Source: Struthio camelus (lineage: Eukaryota > Chordata > Aves > Struthioniformes > Struthionidae). Taken from it: DNA of 64,000 nucleotides. The DNA is taken from positions 3,038,001-3,102,000 of the forward strand of contig NC_090951.1 of assembly GCF_040807025.1 (NCBI RefSeq), written 5' to 3'. The position numbers were made by a program, and so were the translations under genes. Positions within the stretch are counted from its first letter, which is position 1; every line of letters begins with the position of its first letter. Below the pieces are notes generated by a model. That model was not told the DNA's origin. It saw only the letters and a program-made list of their open reading frames with translations, and made no database searches. Below are positions 1 through 12,900 of the stretch, piece by piece.

Positions 1-3000
1 AGGCTTTTAACTCTTGTCTTGATTCACATTAATTGTGCCCAAAGCACAAAGTCTGAATTGCTACCCTCACTTTAGAGTTTCAGTAAGACTCTTTCGGCCT
101 CAAGAAATCAGACTACAGTTCACCTGTCAGAGTACAAGTTTGTTTAACACAACATCCATATCTGAGCAACCAATACTATAATTATCCGAATGATTTGCTT
201 GGTTAGCTGGCCTCCCTTTACTTGACTGTTTGAGGACTTGGGGTGATTCTCTGGTGAGTTCCTTCTTACTGGACTTGAGCTGAAGCCAATTATCGTAACC
301 TGTGCTTCTTTGCTTAGAGCCCTTATTGTGCAGTAGGCATAAGCTGACCCCATTTAGCAATTTACTTGTCTTTGATTTCTTAAATATGATAGTATAAGCG
401 GTAGCTATCTAATCACAAAAATCAAGTAATGCAAGAAATGCATTATTCAATACCTTATTTCACATTCTAATAGTCACAAGCAATGTCTATACCTTTATTT
501 TATGTAGACTGTAATTCACCAGCAAGTGTTTTCTGTGTCAAAGATTCAACAGCTAAAACCAACCCTTGTGCCAGTAAGACAAAGGCTTGGGATCCTACAA
601 TACTGCCCATGTGTGGTGACATGAATTACTGCTTCACAGGGGAAATCCAGAGAACCGAGGCACTGTAATAGTGGGGGGAAAGTTCTGTCGCTATTCTTTC
701 TCTGTTTTTGTATTTGAAGACATAGTAACAGAAACAAAGATTGTGAGTGAATGTTCATTGTTAACTCCAATGACCACCGATTTGAGAACTTGCACAGACA
801 ATATAAATCAACGTTCATTAAAAAAGTGAAATACATGCATCAGCAGCACAGAGTCCCTACACAGGAATTTTAATTCTTCTACTTGTTTAGTATTAATATA
901 GCAGAAAACTTTATGGCCTATAGAAGTGAAAAAAATAGAAACGTAAAATGGAACATAGTGTAATTAAATGTTAAATTTTTGTGTCATCTAGAGTAAGATA
1001 TTACTGTAGAAAAATCATTTGAAATAGTTCGATGTAGTAAAAGGCAAAGCAGGGAAGAGATGAGATCTCTAGATTTCAACATGTGATGGAGAAACTAATT
1101 ATTTCAGGATTATCTGACATCTGATTATTATCGTTCCCCAAGAAAGGACCAAATGATGCTATCTTTTCTTGTTGAGGACATTTATCCATCAGGAGCTGCA
1201 GTGAGAAACTAAAACTCATTTCACATTAACAATCAAACTCTCCAGGAAGAGATCATACAAGGCCATTCCATCACAATGCTACTGCCCATTAAATTAACTA
1301 CAATTGCAAATCTAAATGTTTTTACTTACATTCTTCTCTTCTATTTAAGACAGATGCTATTTGTTACTTAAATCATTCTCTCCTCCACGACATTCATGCA
1401 GAAAATGCCAAAACAAACTGAATTAGGAAAACACTGTCTTTGGAATGGTTAGTTTCTGCTGTCAGTGAACGCTACATCTGACTAAACCAGCCTGTGGGTT
1501 CCTCTGTGTTTAGACTCTGTGAATAACACATATTCAAAGCAAAAAGCACATTGAATTATTTTCAGCTATTCCGAGTAGACAGTACAAACAGCCCCTTCAG
1601 GGACAAAGGCTTGATCAAAGAAATGGGTCATACTCCGAAGTCTAGTAAATTCGAAATCTTGAGCTCTTAGATAATGTCTTGAGTGCAGAGTTAACTTCAC
1701 CATTTTCTCAAGCATCATCTCTTATCCTCTTCCTCTCCTCCTTCCCACTCACATAAAAAGCCTCTTACCAAGCTGGGTGGTGATGTTTTCACTCAGCTGT
1801 TAACTCAGCCATTTGCTATGAGAATGCAGATTAAACCGCTCAAAGGCTGGCATTTCTTGGTGCCTTTCCCAGATTCTCCTTGTGTCCCCACAAGGACAAA
1901 ACTATTCTGCATTTTACTGGGAAAGAAGTGTCGAAGCATTGCTGAGAGGGATGACATGTATGCAAAAATTCCTAGTAACATGGAGTACCATAGTGGATGC
2001 CTGTACTAAGCGCTGTGGTACCTGGTAACAATGCATGGAGGTAGTGATGCTAGGCACGTTTTAATATGGCAGAGGCTGAGCTGCTGGACATGCTCTGCCT
2101 GCGAGTTCTAAGCCTTTGGAATATACCCTCACTCTAGCAATTATTGCCAGAGCAGACTTGAAGGGCTTACTTTTTTTCCTATCCTTTAGAAAGAAATTAC
2201 AAGAAAAATGGAATCCTTCAATTTTTTAAAAGAATTAAGTACAGAAATAACACACAATCCAGGTGTGCCATCTCCAGGACTGCACATACAATTGCAGTAA
2301 CTGTACACAAGTTGTCTATGAGATAGCTTCTAAGCCCTTTCCATGCTGAATTACTAAGCCTGCATGCATAATTTCAGTAAATGTGTTTATACAGAAAAGA
2401 TAAAGCCCCTGTTTGCTTTACTCTGCCAACTGGAATTACCTCCTCCTTATCTGGACTTAGCCTCAGCCACTGCCTTCTCATCCAGGCTCCTATCTCAGCC
2501 AAACATTCTGGAAGCAGGGAAAAGCTCAGCGTTTCACAATCTGCTGCTGCTTTCCTGTTGAGCTTAGAGTACTCTGTCAGTTACATCCATTTGATAAAAA
2601 GCATTGGACTGTTTATATCAATAACGGCCTGCATCACAGTCCAAATCTAACATCATTTCAGCAGAACTTTCAGCACCTTGTCATGATGGACTGTAGCCAA
2701 CCATTGCTGTTATCATCCTCCAAAATCTTGATTCATACTGTGCGAGTCTCAAATAAATCAACCTATCTTGGATTTCCTCAGTCATATTCAATCCAAGCGG
2801 TTGAAGCAGAGCCATGGTCTCTTACAGTTTACGTGGTTCTTCATTTAGTTTCAATAATATGTTTATTTTTATTTTTCCCAATTCAGAATGTGTTGCTATG
2901 GAAAGCACTTCTGCTCAGTTTAAGACAAAAAACATATTTGCTGCAAGTGGGTGGGGTTTCCCAACTGTTTGACTTCCCACCATCCTGTCCTCCCTGTTTT

Positions 3001-6000
3001 ATTTCAGTGCAGGGTGAAGCATGTTTGAAAATCCCTGTATAAACAAATCAAGTGCTCTATTCAGTAAGTCTTTTCTGTTCTTTTTGAAAGATTAAAATCA
3101 TAAAGACTGAAATCCACTGAAGCTGAGTCATCTTACCACTCAGTCTTTCTTGACAATTACCTGAATTACTTTTTATGTTCTTTCTTCTAATTTTATACCC
3201 TGTATGTGACAACTCCCTTTTCCTCATTATACTTAAGAGAATTTCAGACAATTGTAAGCTGTTTTCCCTTTGCCAAAACCGGTTTCTGATAAACCATCCA
3301 AAAATGCTTTTTCTCTTTGTATCAAGTTTACACTAGTGTAAACTGGGAGTAAATCCCTTGATTTAATTAAATTTATTTTGAACTTTTACCATAGAACTGT
3401 GGCCTTCAAAATGTTTTCTTGGAAATTATACTATAAATTATAATAATCCAGTAACAAGCACTACCTGTATTTTTTTTCTGGATTTGGACACCCCCCTCCA
3501 AAGCTTTTTCATCCAAAGCTTATATCAATGCTAAATTCACTTTTTAACCATTATTCCAACTGGACTTATTAAAGTCTCCACAGCTGCAACTAATTACAGC
3601 AAATAATTTAAAGTATGGAGCCATCCAAACAGTCCCAATCTATCTACCTCACTGGGAAAAACAGGGGAAAAAAAAACACAGTGCAAATTTAAGATACCTC
3701 CAAATAAACACTATAAACTTAAATGGAGCATCTCTTTGACTGGGTGAAAGGTAAAAAGAGCACAGATTAGTTCTGTTTACAGCAGATCTCTCTTCCAGGG
3801 CTGATACATCTCAGACCTGCTTCTTATATTGCAGTATTTACTATGACTCTTCTGCCAGCACCATAGATATGCCCGTAACAACACAGTAAATAATACACTT
3901 CCTCAACGCGCAAATCATAAATGGGGCATGCATAAAGTGGAGTGTGCAAACTGCAAGAGATCTTAATTTTCACCTTTATTTAATTTGCACATAGGAAATC
4001 AGGCCTTGTGGGTGAGGTTTTGATTTCTCTTTCCACATACATCCTGTATCACTTGACAACTTATCCAGTAGGCCAGTTGCCAGAAGATTTTTAGTGGTGG
4101 CGTTCTCCATATGCAGAAAGCATTCTCTCTTTGGGAACAAGAGAGGGCATAGCTGGAACCTCTCAGATGGTCCAGAAACATAACCATTTGGAGAAGTATG
4201 ACAACAGCAAAGACATACTGTAATTCTGGCTGCTGTTGTCCTCTCTAGCTCACTGCATGGGCACCACGCATCTCTTACATGAAACACCACTGCTTGTGAC
4301 TCAAAAGTGACCAAGAAGAAATTCTGTTTCTGGAGAGGTCCATAAGAGAAGATTCTGGCTACACTGGCAGACTGCTGGGACCAAGGTGTTATCTTTCCTT
4401 TCGCACCTATCTTTTGTCTTTCTGTTTACAATTTCAAAAAAAAAAAATCACTATCATTCAGCTCATATGCTGAAGGGTTTTCTTTAAACCCCTAGTGAAG
4501 AAGATTTTTCTTTTTTAATTAAATACTCAGGTTTTACTGAAATTTATGCTCAGTAAGAAATAGTGTGTGAATGTAAACCAGATGCAGATCCTGTGAATGA
4601 CTCAGGAAAGTAACCACTACGTTGCGTGTCAAAGTTATTTCCCTTTTCTTCTGCAGCTAAACAGCCCATCGTTTCTGCAAGCCTAGGCAGCAAGACCTCG
4701 GCTTTGGTTCTGCTGTTGAACCCACAAAAAATCGACTCATTCTGTTCAACTTAGTAGCTCCATAATACACTTATAAGTTTTCAAAACCTTAAGGATCAAA
4801 CCCTAAAAACCTTGCCAAAGTTTGGTCATCTTAATGCCACAGTGCAAAGCAGGTTGGGCAAATTCTGAGGTTTATTTTTAGATCGCTTTTAACAAACAGA
4901 AAAGAGTCATATTGGTACAAAAGCAAGGTTATGTTCTGCAATAATAAGCGTTATGCTATGATGTAGAGCATACATATGTTAATTTTGTTGTCCTGACCTC
5001 AAGTGGCACAAGATTGTCAATTGTGTTGAGAGGACAATGTCACAGAAGAATGGAATGTGAAGGAATGGGAATCTTGTTTCATTAACACATATGAGAAAAA
5101 ATGCATATCTCCTGTTTATGCCCAATACCTAACAAATCCGAGGCTGCAGAAGCTCTGTCAAGTGTTCCCTGCTGCAATTAAGAATTAAGTTCATATGGGT
5201 TGTCTTCCTGACCAGGAGCTACTTGTTGTTCCTAAGTAGCCTCAGCAACAGATATATCTGACCTGTGCTGAATACTGTTGCTTAACCAGGATTAGTAAGT
5301 ACTCTGTTAAACAGTGATTAAGCCTGAATGGATAATGATCTCTAGGGGCAGCAAGTGTTTTCAACTTCATCAAGTTTCTCTTTTTTTTAAGGTATAGAAA
5401 GTTATACATTGAGGATAGCAAGGTTGCCCCATACTGGAAAACATCATGAGAGTCAAACCAAGAATTATGTTTACCATCCAATCCTACTATACATATGCAC
5501 TTAACAGAAGGCATATCTTAATAAAAAAAAATACAAAAAATTGACTTAATTCAGGTGAAACAAATCCTGACACTTGCAAAAGACTGCAAAATTAGACAAA
5601 CACAAAGTTACCTCTTGATTGGCACAATTGGAGTGTCTACTTTTTTCTCTATCTCAGCAAAACTTTCTCAATGGTATGCCAGTTTTCTCATGAAAATTCA
5701 AAAGTACTGACTGGGTAACAGGAATGAAGATCCTGAAGAGGTAAATGCAGATCAGCGAAAGAGGGATTTTGAGAAAGTAATCAAGAAATATTCAAAGCAG
5801 GTGATAAGATTAAGGAGAGGCATTGAGGCTTGGTGTCCTGCTCCTGACTGCCCAATGGACTCAGCATAAACTAGGACGTTTACTTCATCTCTGTGCCTTT
5901 GCCATCACTAGCCGTTTTCTAATGACTTCCCATTTTTGCTTCATGTTCCCCGTGGGGAGCTATAACACAGAAAAGGTGCATGGAGTAACCAGGGTTTTAA

Positions 6001-6340
6001 CCACAGTTTAACCTAGGCCTGCTTCTAGCAGCGTCTGCTTCACCGGCCCCTTTTGCGATCCCATCGTGGTGCTACACCTCGTGCCTTTGGCACAGACGTG
6101 CACAGGCAGAGCGGCTGTAACACTGACTTCTCTGCGTGCGCCTTCAGGGCAGGGTCACTGCTGTGCCAGGCCCGCCTGCGTCTCTGCAGGCGAGGGATCC
6201 CACCTTCCCCTAATCAAGCACAACTAGCTAGACAGGAATAAATGTTAATCCGTCAGGCATGCAAGTGAGCCAGGACTCGTAGAGAAATGTATGTTTTTGG
6301 GTCTGAGTCATGCACACGGGTTAGCCTGACCGAGGGGAGC
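1..6340. other. Upstream DNA with no recognised gene
   Basis: This AT-rich stretch has only short spurious ORFs on both strands and no conserved protein motif that I recognise. In human, BANP lies on the far side of CA5A in the opposite orientation, so BANP or its promoter could lie to the left of this window. I see no BANP exon here. Confidence 0.5.
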
Positions 6341-6369
6341 TTTGGGCCCTTCGCTAACTCGGCCAGGAG

Positions 6370-6960
6370 ATAAAACACGCTCTGAGAGGCAGCGCCGGGG
6401 CCGAGGGGAGCGCTGCCGGGAGGAGGCGGTGGCGGCCCGCGGCGGGGCCGTGCCGGAAGGGGCCGAGCCCAGCTGGGCAGTGGCAGCAGCGGCGGCGGCG
6501 GCGGTGCTGCCCGGGCACTCGGCGGAGCTCGGCGGCCTCCTCCTCCGCGATGCTGCTGCCGCTGCTGCGCCGGGCTTTGGCCGCCGCCACCTCGCCGCGG
6601 GGGACGCGCCGGTGCAGCCTGGGTGCCTGCTCCTCCTACCGCCTGCGAGACGCCCGTGAGTCCCGCCGCTCCCCGAGGGCACGGACACCCCCCCCCCGCC
6701 CCAGCCCGCTGTCCCCGTCGGGCCGCCCCGTCCGCAGCCGGCCTCCCCGCGCCTGGCGGAGGGGCCCGAGCGCAGGGCGCTGCGCCGCGCCCCGTCCGTG
6801 AGGACGCTCCGCTCCGCTGGGGCGCGGGGAGCGGCAGGCGCAGCCGCCGGGGAAAGGCGTGTTTGCCTCGCGCGGCTCCCCCCCCCCCCGCTGCGCCGGG
6901 CTGCGCGGCCGCCGCCACCTCGAGCCTGAAGCTCGCCCTTTGCCGAGGAAGCTAAGGGGG
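6370..6960 (+). promoter_or_regulatory. CpG-island promoter and exon 1 region of CA5
   Basis: A roughly 600-base island of dense CpG and very high GC surrounds the CA5 start, while DNA on both sides is AT-rich. It includes a GGC repeat near 6484-6506, C-runs at 6688-6697 and 6878-6889, and a G-rich stretch at 6955-6972. I see no clear TATA box, as is usual for such islands. The transcription start cannot be fixed from sequence alone. A divergent gene using the other side of this island is possible but unsupported. Confidence 0.7.
6550..6655 (+). CDS. CA5A: CA5 coding exon 1 (start codon and mitochondrial presequence)
   Basis: The ATG at 6550 opens 35 codons plus one base. The peptide starts [10 protein letters not shown] and ends RLRDA, a basic, Leu/Ala-rich presequence. 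The donor is cgccc|gtgag, with GT at 6656, leaving phase 1. The lone C joins TG of exon 2 to make Leu36, immediately before the conserved HPLW. An out-of-frame ATG at 6342 begins an ORF that overlaps this start, but it matters only if transcription begins upstream of it. Confidence 0.85.
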
Positions 6961-9900
6961 CGGGGTGGGGGGAGATTGTTCAGCTGCCAGGGTGAGCCTT
7001 TGCAAGACGTAATCGTCTTTTTCCTTGTGAAAGACGAGCGGTTAATTTGAGCCATTTGCATCTGAGAGAGTAGCCTGTAACACAGTGCTTTAAAGCCCCT
7101 GTATTTTGGATTCTGCGAGCAGGCAAGCTGCAAAGCCCTTTGTCTGTGGGCTGCCGCTGTCGGGAAGCCGTGGATAAACACACGTGTCCCAAGTCCACTC
7201 AGTTTTTGGTTCCGTTTTTAAGAGGAGCACACCTCTGTGGAAACTGTATTCATGCCTCTGTCCTAGTCCTGCAAGCCTGAGATGCCCAAGCTGCTCTTGA
7301 AATTGATCATTTAGGGTTTTCTCACAGGCCTGAAGATCCTGGATCAGTTCTGGATCCTGACCCTATAAAGCGATCTTGGCCAATATTGTTTTGGGGACCT
7401 CAGAAGACCTGTGCCCTTAGTACTGGTGTAACCCCTAGACACAGAGGCACGGAGGCAAAAGACTGTGGCACCTCCAAGAAAGTATTTCTGTTCCGTAGCG
7501 GGAATTATCCTGTGTCTGGTGTATTCTGGCATCAACTGATGGTAGTGGTGCATGAAGAAAGCTGAAGTGGTGTGGCGGAGCTGTAAAACCAAAGGCGCGT
7601 TGAAATCCATTGGCAACAACAGGAAAAGTTTCAGACCGGGGGACAGAACTTCTTTGAAGCGTTTTGCTCGTGTAGGAGGGTATCAACACCGCTGTGAGCA
7701 AGATGACTGTGCTTCCCCCTGTAGCTCTGAGTCACACCACTGGAATGTATTATTTCCTTTAACTTCAGCTGCATCAGCTAACTTGAGTTAGCTTTCAAAG
7801 CCAGTATCCCAAAGCACCTTCTCTTGCCAAAAAGTAGTTTTAAGTTCTGCATTATGCATTAGAGCCTGACTCTTTTCCCTTTCTTCCAGTGCATCCGCTC
7901 TGGCAGAGTCCACTTTCCGTTCCTGGAGGCACACGACAGTCTCCTATCAATATCCAGTGGAGAGATAGTATTTATGACCCCTTTCTGAAGCCCCTGAAAA
8001 TCAGCTATGACCCAACCACGTGTCTGTGCATCTGGAACAATGGATATTCATTTCTGGTTGAATTTGACGATTCTACTGATCGATCAGGTAAGCAAAACTT
8101 GAAGATCTATGATTTCATGCTTAGAGTAGCAAATCTTTGCATGCTGTAAAATCTCAGGTTCAATAACAAAATAGATGTTGAAAACAAATGTACAGCTGAA
8201 GAATGGTGTTGCTAGACAGAAGTTTACAATTATGGGAACTGTAATGCAGGAGGTCTATACACACCTCACTTTTACTATATATTGATTCCCTGAGGTTTTG
8301 TGTATAAATCTTCCACTGTAGGGTGACATCTATTCTTATTGAATAAGCATTAATGATCTGCCTTTTGATTAGCTCTTTATAATATCACAGCTTTGTCTGC
8401 ATGAGTCAATCTTGAGTAGTATATATACTGTGTATATATATAGCTACTTAACTTTAGATGTGATTCCACCATTAAACATTAATAAAGTAATCTGCCACTT
8501 ATCTCTTTTGAAATGTTAACAGATATTTTTAATGCATTTGAAATGATCAGCAGCAGAATGAACTTTCAGTGGAAAAGCATGCATACTTATCTCAAGCTTT
8601 TGGAGAATTAAGTCATACTGAGCTGCAACCATATGGAGCAGGTGCATGTGTTCCTTTTGCTTTAGTATAAACAGAAGTCCACACATGCAAAACCCACTTA
8701 AGTATTCCAACAATTTATTGTGATTAAATACTCTGACAGGAGCAGCTATGTTTTTTGAAATGTTCTATAAATTCAAGTGATTTTCAAATCAAGATAATGC
8801 TACCAAATTCAAGATTTCCTTTCCATTGTTCCTTTTAAAATCAAATTTACCAAAGTATATTGCTGTTATGTATAAAGAGGGTATTTTAGCAAAGCTGGGT
8901 GAAGTGGTAGTGATTGACCAGGAATATTGAGTAGCATCTGATTCATGCCAATTACTCAGCTCACCTTGGACAGAAAAACTGAGGGACCCTGCATGAGTTT
9001 GTAAATTCATATATGTTGCAGATGACTGTCTGCTTACCATGGGAGACACTAGAACTCAGGGGATTTCATAATGTTCTTGGAAAGCATTTGGCCCCCCAAA
9101 AAAAAAAAAATGTTTTATCTTCCCGATACCGGTATTTTTGGTTGATGTTGGGAAACAGGCTGAGGAAAAACTATACAGCAAAGACGACAGTGGTATAATG
9201 CATGGAGTTTTCAGGGCATCGTGTGAGGTTTCTTATTTTTATTGTTTATAGCCGTTCACCCAGTATACTAGTTTCCAACCAGGGAATGTTGTAGTAATTG
9301 TTCATTTCAGGGCTATGATGTGTAACAAAGAACCAGGGGGTAGTGCCCTTCTATTTTCACAATTCAAAATGCGATTGCATTTGTGAGATGGTGTCAGAAG
9401 AAACGGAGGGTTACTAACAAGCTCATCAGTGCTTTTAACTTCCTGACTTTAGACCTGTTCTGCTTTTAACACCCCATTACTGTATACAGCCATACCATGT
9501 TGTCAGTTGAGGATGCATTCTTGAAAAGTGTGATAGTTTGCAGCAAGTTCAATGGGTAACAGTCATTTTTTTGCTGCAAGAATTGATGTAATAGAGGAGG
9601 GATGCGTGCAACAGCTTAAGAGATGCACAGCATTTAAATAGACGGGCAGTATCTGTGATGTAGAGGCAAGCCTGGGATCATCAGGACTGTCAATTAGAGG
9701 AAGTGCTGGCCTTTCAGAGCTGGCTATTCAGAACAAATCACAGCTCTGAAAGAGCTCAGCTGCTTCATCTGTGAGACTGAACACCTGACATAAACCTTCA
9801 AGCATGAGCGTTTTTTGTTGCCTCCTCCTGGATGGTCACCTTTTTATCATCATCATCTTCCTCGGGTGAATTAAAGTCAATGAAGGTGAAAGATGAAAAA

Positions 9901-12900
9901 TGAGGTAGTGAGGACAGCTAGTGGAGGATGGTATTAAATGATCAGTGACAGAACTCCAACATGACAGACAAAGCAGCAGCAAATCACGGGGTATTGCTGT
10001 ATAAACTGCCAAGTTTCCAAGTGCCTGCCTCTTTCCTCCACCTTTCTCTCTCTACTGTCGCTATTTCTGGTTTTTCTTTCTGCCAGCTTCTGTCTAACCG
10101 TAATAGAATTCCAGAGGAGAAAAGCTTATGAACAAACAAACAAAAAAAGCAACAAAGTTGAAACAGAAGATGAAAAACAAAAAATGAAGCGTATATCCAG
10201 GATAGCATGCAGAAGTCCTGAGATGAGGCAAAACAAGACTTGGACAAAAGATGAAGGTAGTGCTCCTGTGGGGTGCTGGCTTATGAACAGAGCAGGAGGA
10301 TGAAGAAGGAAGAGGGTGTGGGGAAGGTATGTAAAGGGCATGGTCCTATCTGTGCGCATGAATGCCATCTGCTTCAGGGGAATGAGACTAAAATGCAACT
10401 AGGGCTACAGGAAAGAACTGCTGTGATTCTTTCCCTCGCTCCTTATTGGAGTCTCTTTAAATTTCCCTTTTGCTTTGACGTTATCAACACTTGAGCAGGT
10501 GAGAGGAAGCGGAAGGCAAAAGTGCCACAAAAGGGGTTGCAAGTTCCTGTTTATTTCCTGACTTTTTCTAGTGTCCACTGTAAGAACTTGATTTTGTACA
10601 TACGTGTGCCTGTGTCTAACTTTACTCATGAGCAGATGTTCAAATGAATGCGATTATTCACATGAATGTAGTCACTTGTGGGTCTGCATTTTCACATGCG
10701 TTCTCACATCAGGAACTGACGACGTTAAGAGCACAGAAACCTTAATTCTGATTGTATAAGACTTGGCAGTGTGGTCCCTGTCTTCATCCCATTCCCCCAA
10801 ATTATCTTTGTCTATCAGGATTTTGTGACTTGACAGCTTTGCATTTATGCCAAGAGCTGAGCAGCGGTGGTTGAAATTAATTAAATGCCAATCTGCATAG
10901 CTTGTTTTATCTTACTCTTTCATCAGTGTCAGGCCTGCTGGAACAAACTTAGAATTCCAAAACTGTTGGCATTCAAAAAAAAAAAAAAAGAAAGAAAGAA
11001 AAAAACCCACCACCACCAGCAAAAACTCTTAATGCCTCTCATTGTTTTCTCCTTAGCATTGAAGTGATTAACTTCTTTTCAGAAGTAGTGTTGGGATTAT
11101 AGACTTTGTACAATGGTTTGCTGTAAAATTTAAGTATGAGGTACAGTTAAGTAAAATCAGCAAATCAGTCTCAACAGCTACATATTTGTTAGCCTTTTGA
11201 AAGTATTTACAATCTGTAATCGAGCAGATGCTGTGATGTTGTGGCTAGCGGGAAGATTTTGTAGAATGCTCCTGGTTCAGTCGGGAGGAAATGAGTGAAA
11301 ACCAGCAGCACTCGGAAGACTAGGCACGGATGATTTCATTCACGTTATTTACAAAAATGATGAGAGGCCGTTTGAAAACGGGAGAGCAAAACCTTAAGAA
11401 TATTTCCCCTTTGTTTATGGATAAATAGTGTGTCAAAGCTTCCAGGAACTTGGGAATTTGCCTATGGACAAACTGTGTTTTTAGATGCTGAGTGGTGTGT
11501 AGCTTGAACATTTTACAATAGGCACAATATTAGCATATTTATAGGTATGTAGGAGATCTTTTAACATTGGTTATGTAGTCTGAAATCTATGTTGCAGTAA
11601 GTTATGGTTCTTGCAGATTAGTACTTTTGAACTTGTGTACATTTAAAAAAAAAAAAAAGTAGAGAATTGAATGTTTGACACAATGTACCGAGTCTACTGG
11701 CAAAATCGGAGTAGAAACTTGGATATTAAAGACTTGTATTGTCACTGGGGAAACATCAGTATTTCTCATAGATATTGAGACTTCACTGGGATGTTATTTA
11801 ATAGATGTATCCATTGCTTTCTTTGTCATCGTACATGTTTTCTGTGGTAAGACAGTTCTCAAACGCCTGATGCAGGAGAAGAACGTAGAATTTGTGTGTT
11901 ATCACCATGATTCTGCCAAACTCCATGTGAATTGGGAAGAGTTTTATTCCCTTTAGGTGAGATGGAAGAGGAGACTAAGCTTATTGTCTCCAATTTGGTA
12001 CAGTAAAGTTAGACTTCAGGGAAAATAGTGTTGTGTTTGCCTTGAATAATTTTGTTGTAACAAAGTGAATTGTAAAAGTATCCAAGGGATAGGGGACTGT
12101 GGCAGTAAGACAATTGCTCCAGCTGACTTTCGTGGACAAGTTAATTTCAAGGAGGATCTTACTGTGTTACCGTTTGGCACAATTCTAAACCACGTTAATT
12201 AATGTGTGTGTCTCGTTTTATTTTCTAGTAATCATCGGAGGTCCCTTGGAAAACCAGTACAGGCTAAAGCAGTTCCACTTCCACTGGGGAGCCATAAACG
12301 AGTGGGGTTCAGAGCACACAGTTGACAGTAAAGTTTACCCAGCAGAGGTATGAGGGAAAACTGCTGAACAAACAGTGCAGATCTTTGCATGGGCTGGACG
12401 CTGTTTTAGGCTATCTGTAACTATAATACTTGCTAGAAAGCTCAGAATGTGTTCGACTTGAACTGCAGCTTACTAAGGATCAGACCTGCCAGATGCCACA
12501 GCTCTTCTGCCTTTTTATTAGTAAGTTCATATCCCCTGTATTTGCTGGGGAATGCAATCTTAAACATTGAACGTTGGCCACCTGACTGAAATTTTCATTT
12601 ATTTTTTCTCTCCCCTGAATGCTCATGGTGGTAGTTGCTGGGTGAGCCTATGGCAGGCAGCAAAATATCATTGGTATTCTAGCTCTGCCTGGGTGGGATG
12701 GCACAACTGCTGCTTTAAAGGGGAAAGGATGAGAGAGAAAGCAGACTGAGGGTTCAGACAGGCAGTTATTTTCCCTAGCTTAAGGAACTTCCCGGTCTTA
12801 GCTGATGCAGTGCTGATGAGACGGACAGCAGATGCTGAGGTAAATTGTACAAGCTCAGATCTCAGTTAAAAAGATTTGTAACTGCTTTACCTCTGAGATG

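Noticed and set aside
6253..6918. 221-codon antisense ORF over the CA5 CpG island
   Set aside because: It is Ala/Pro/Gly/Arg-rich, composed of translated GGC and C-run sequence. I could not connect it to BANP or any other divergent gene.
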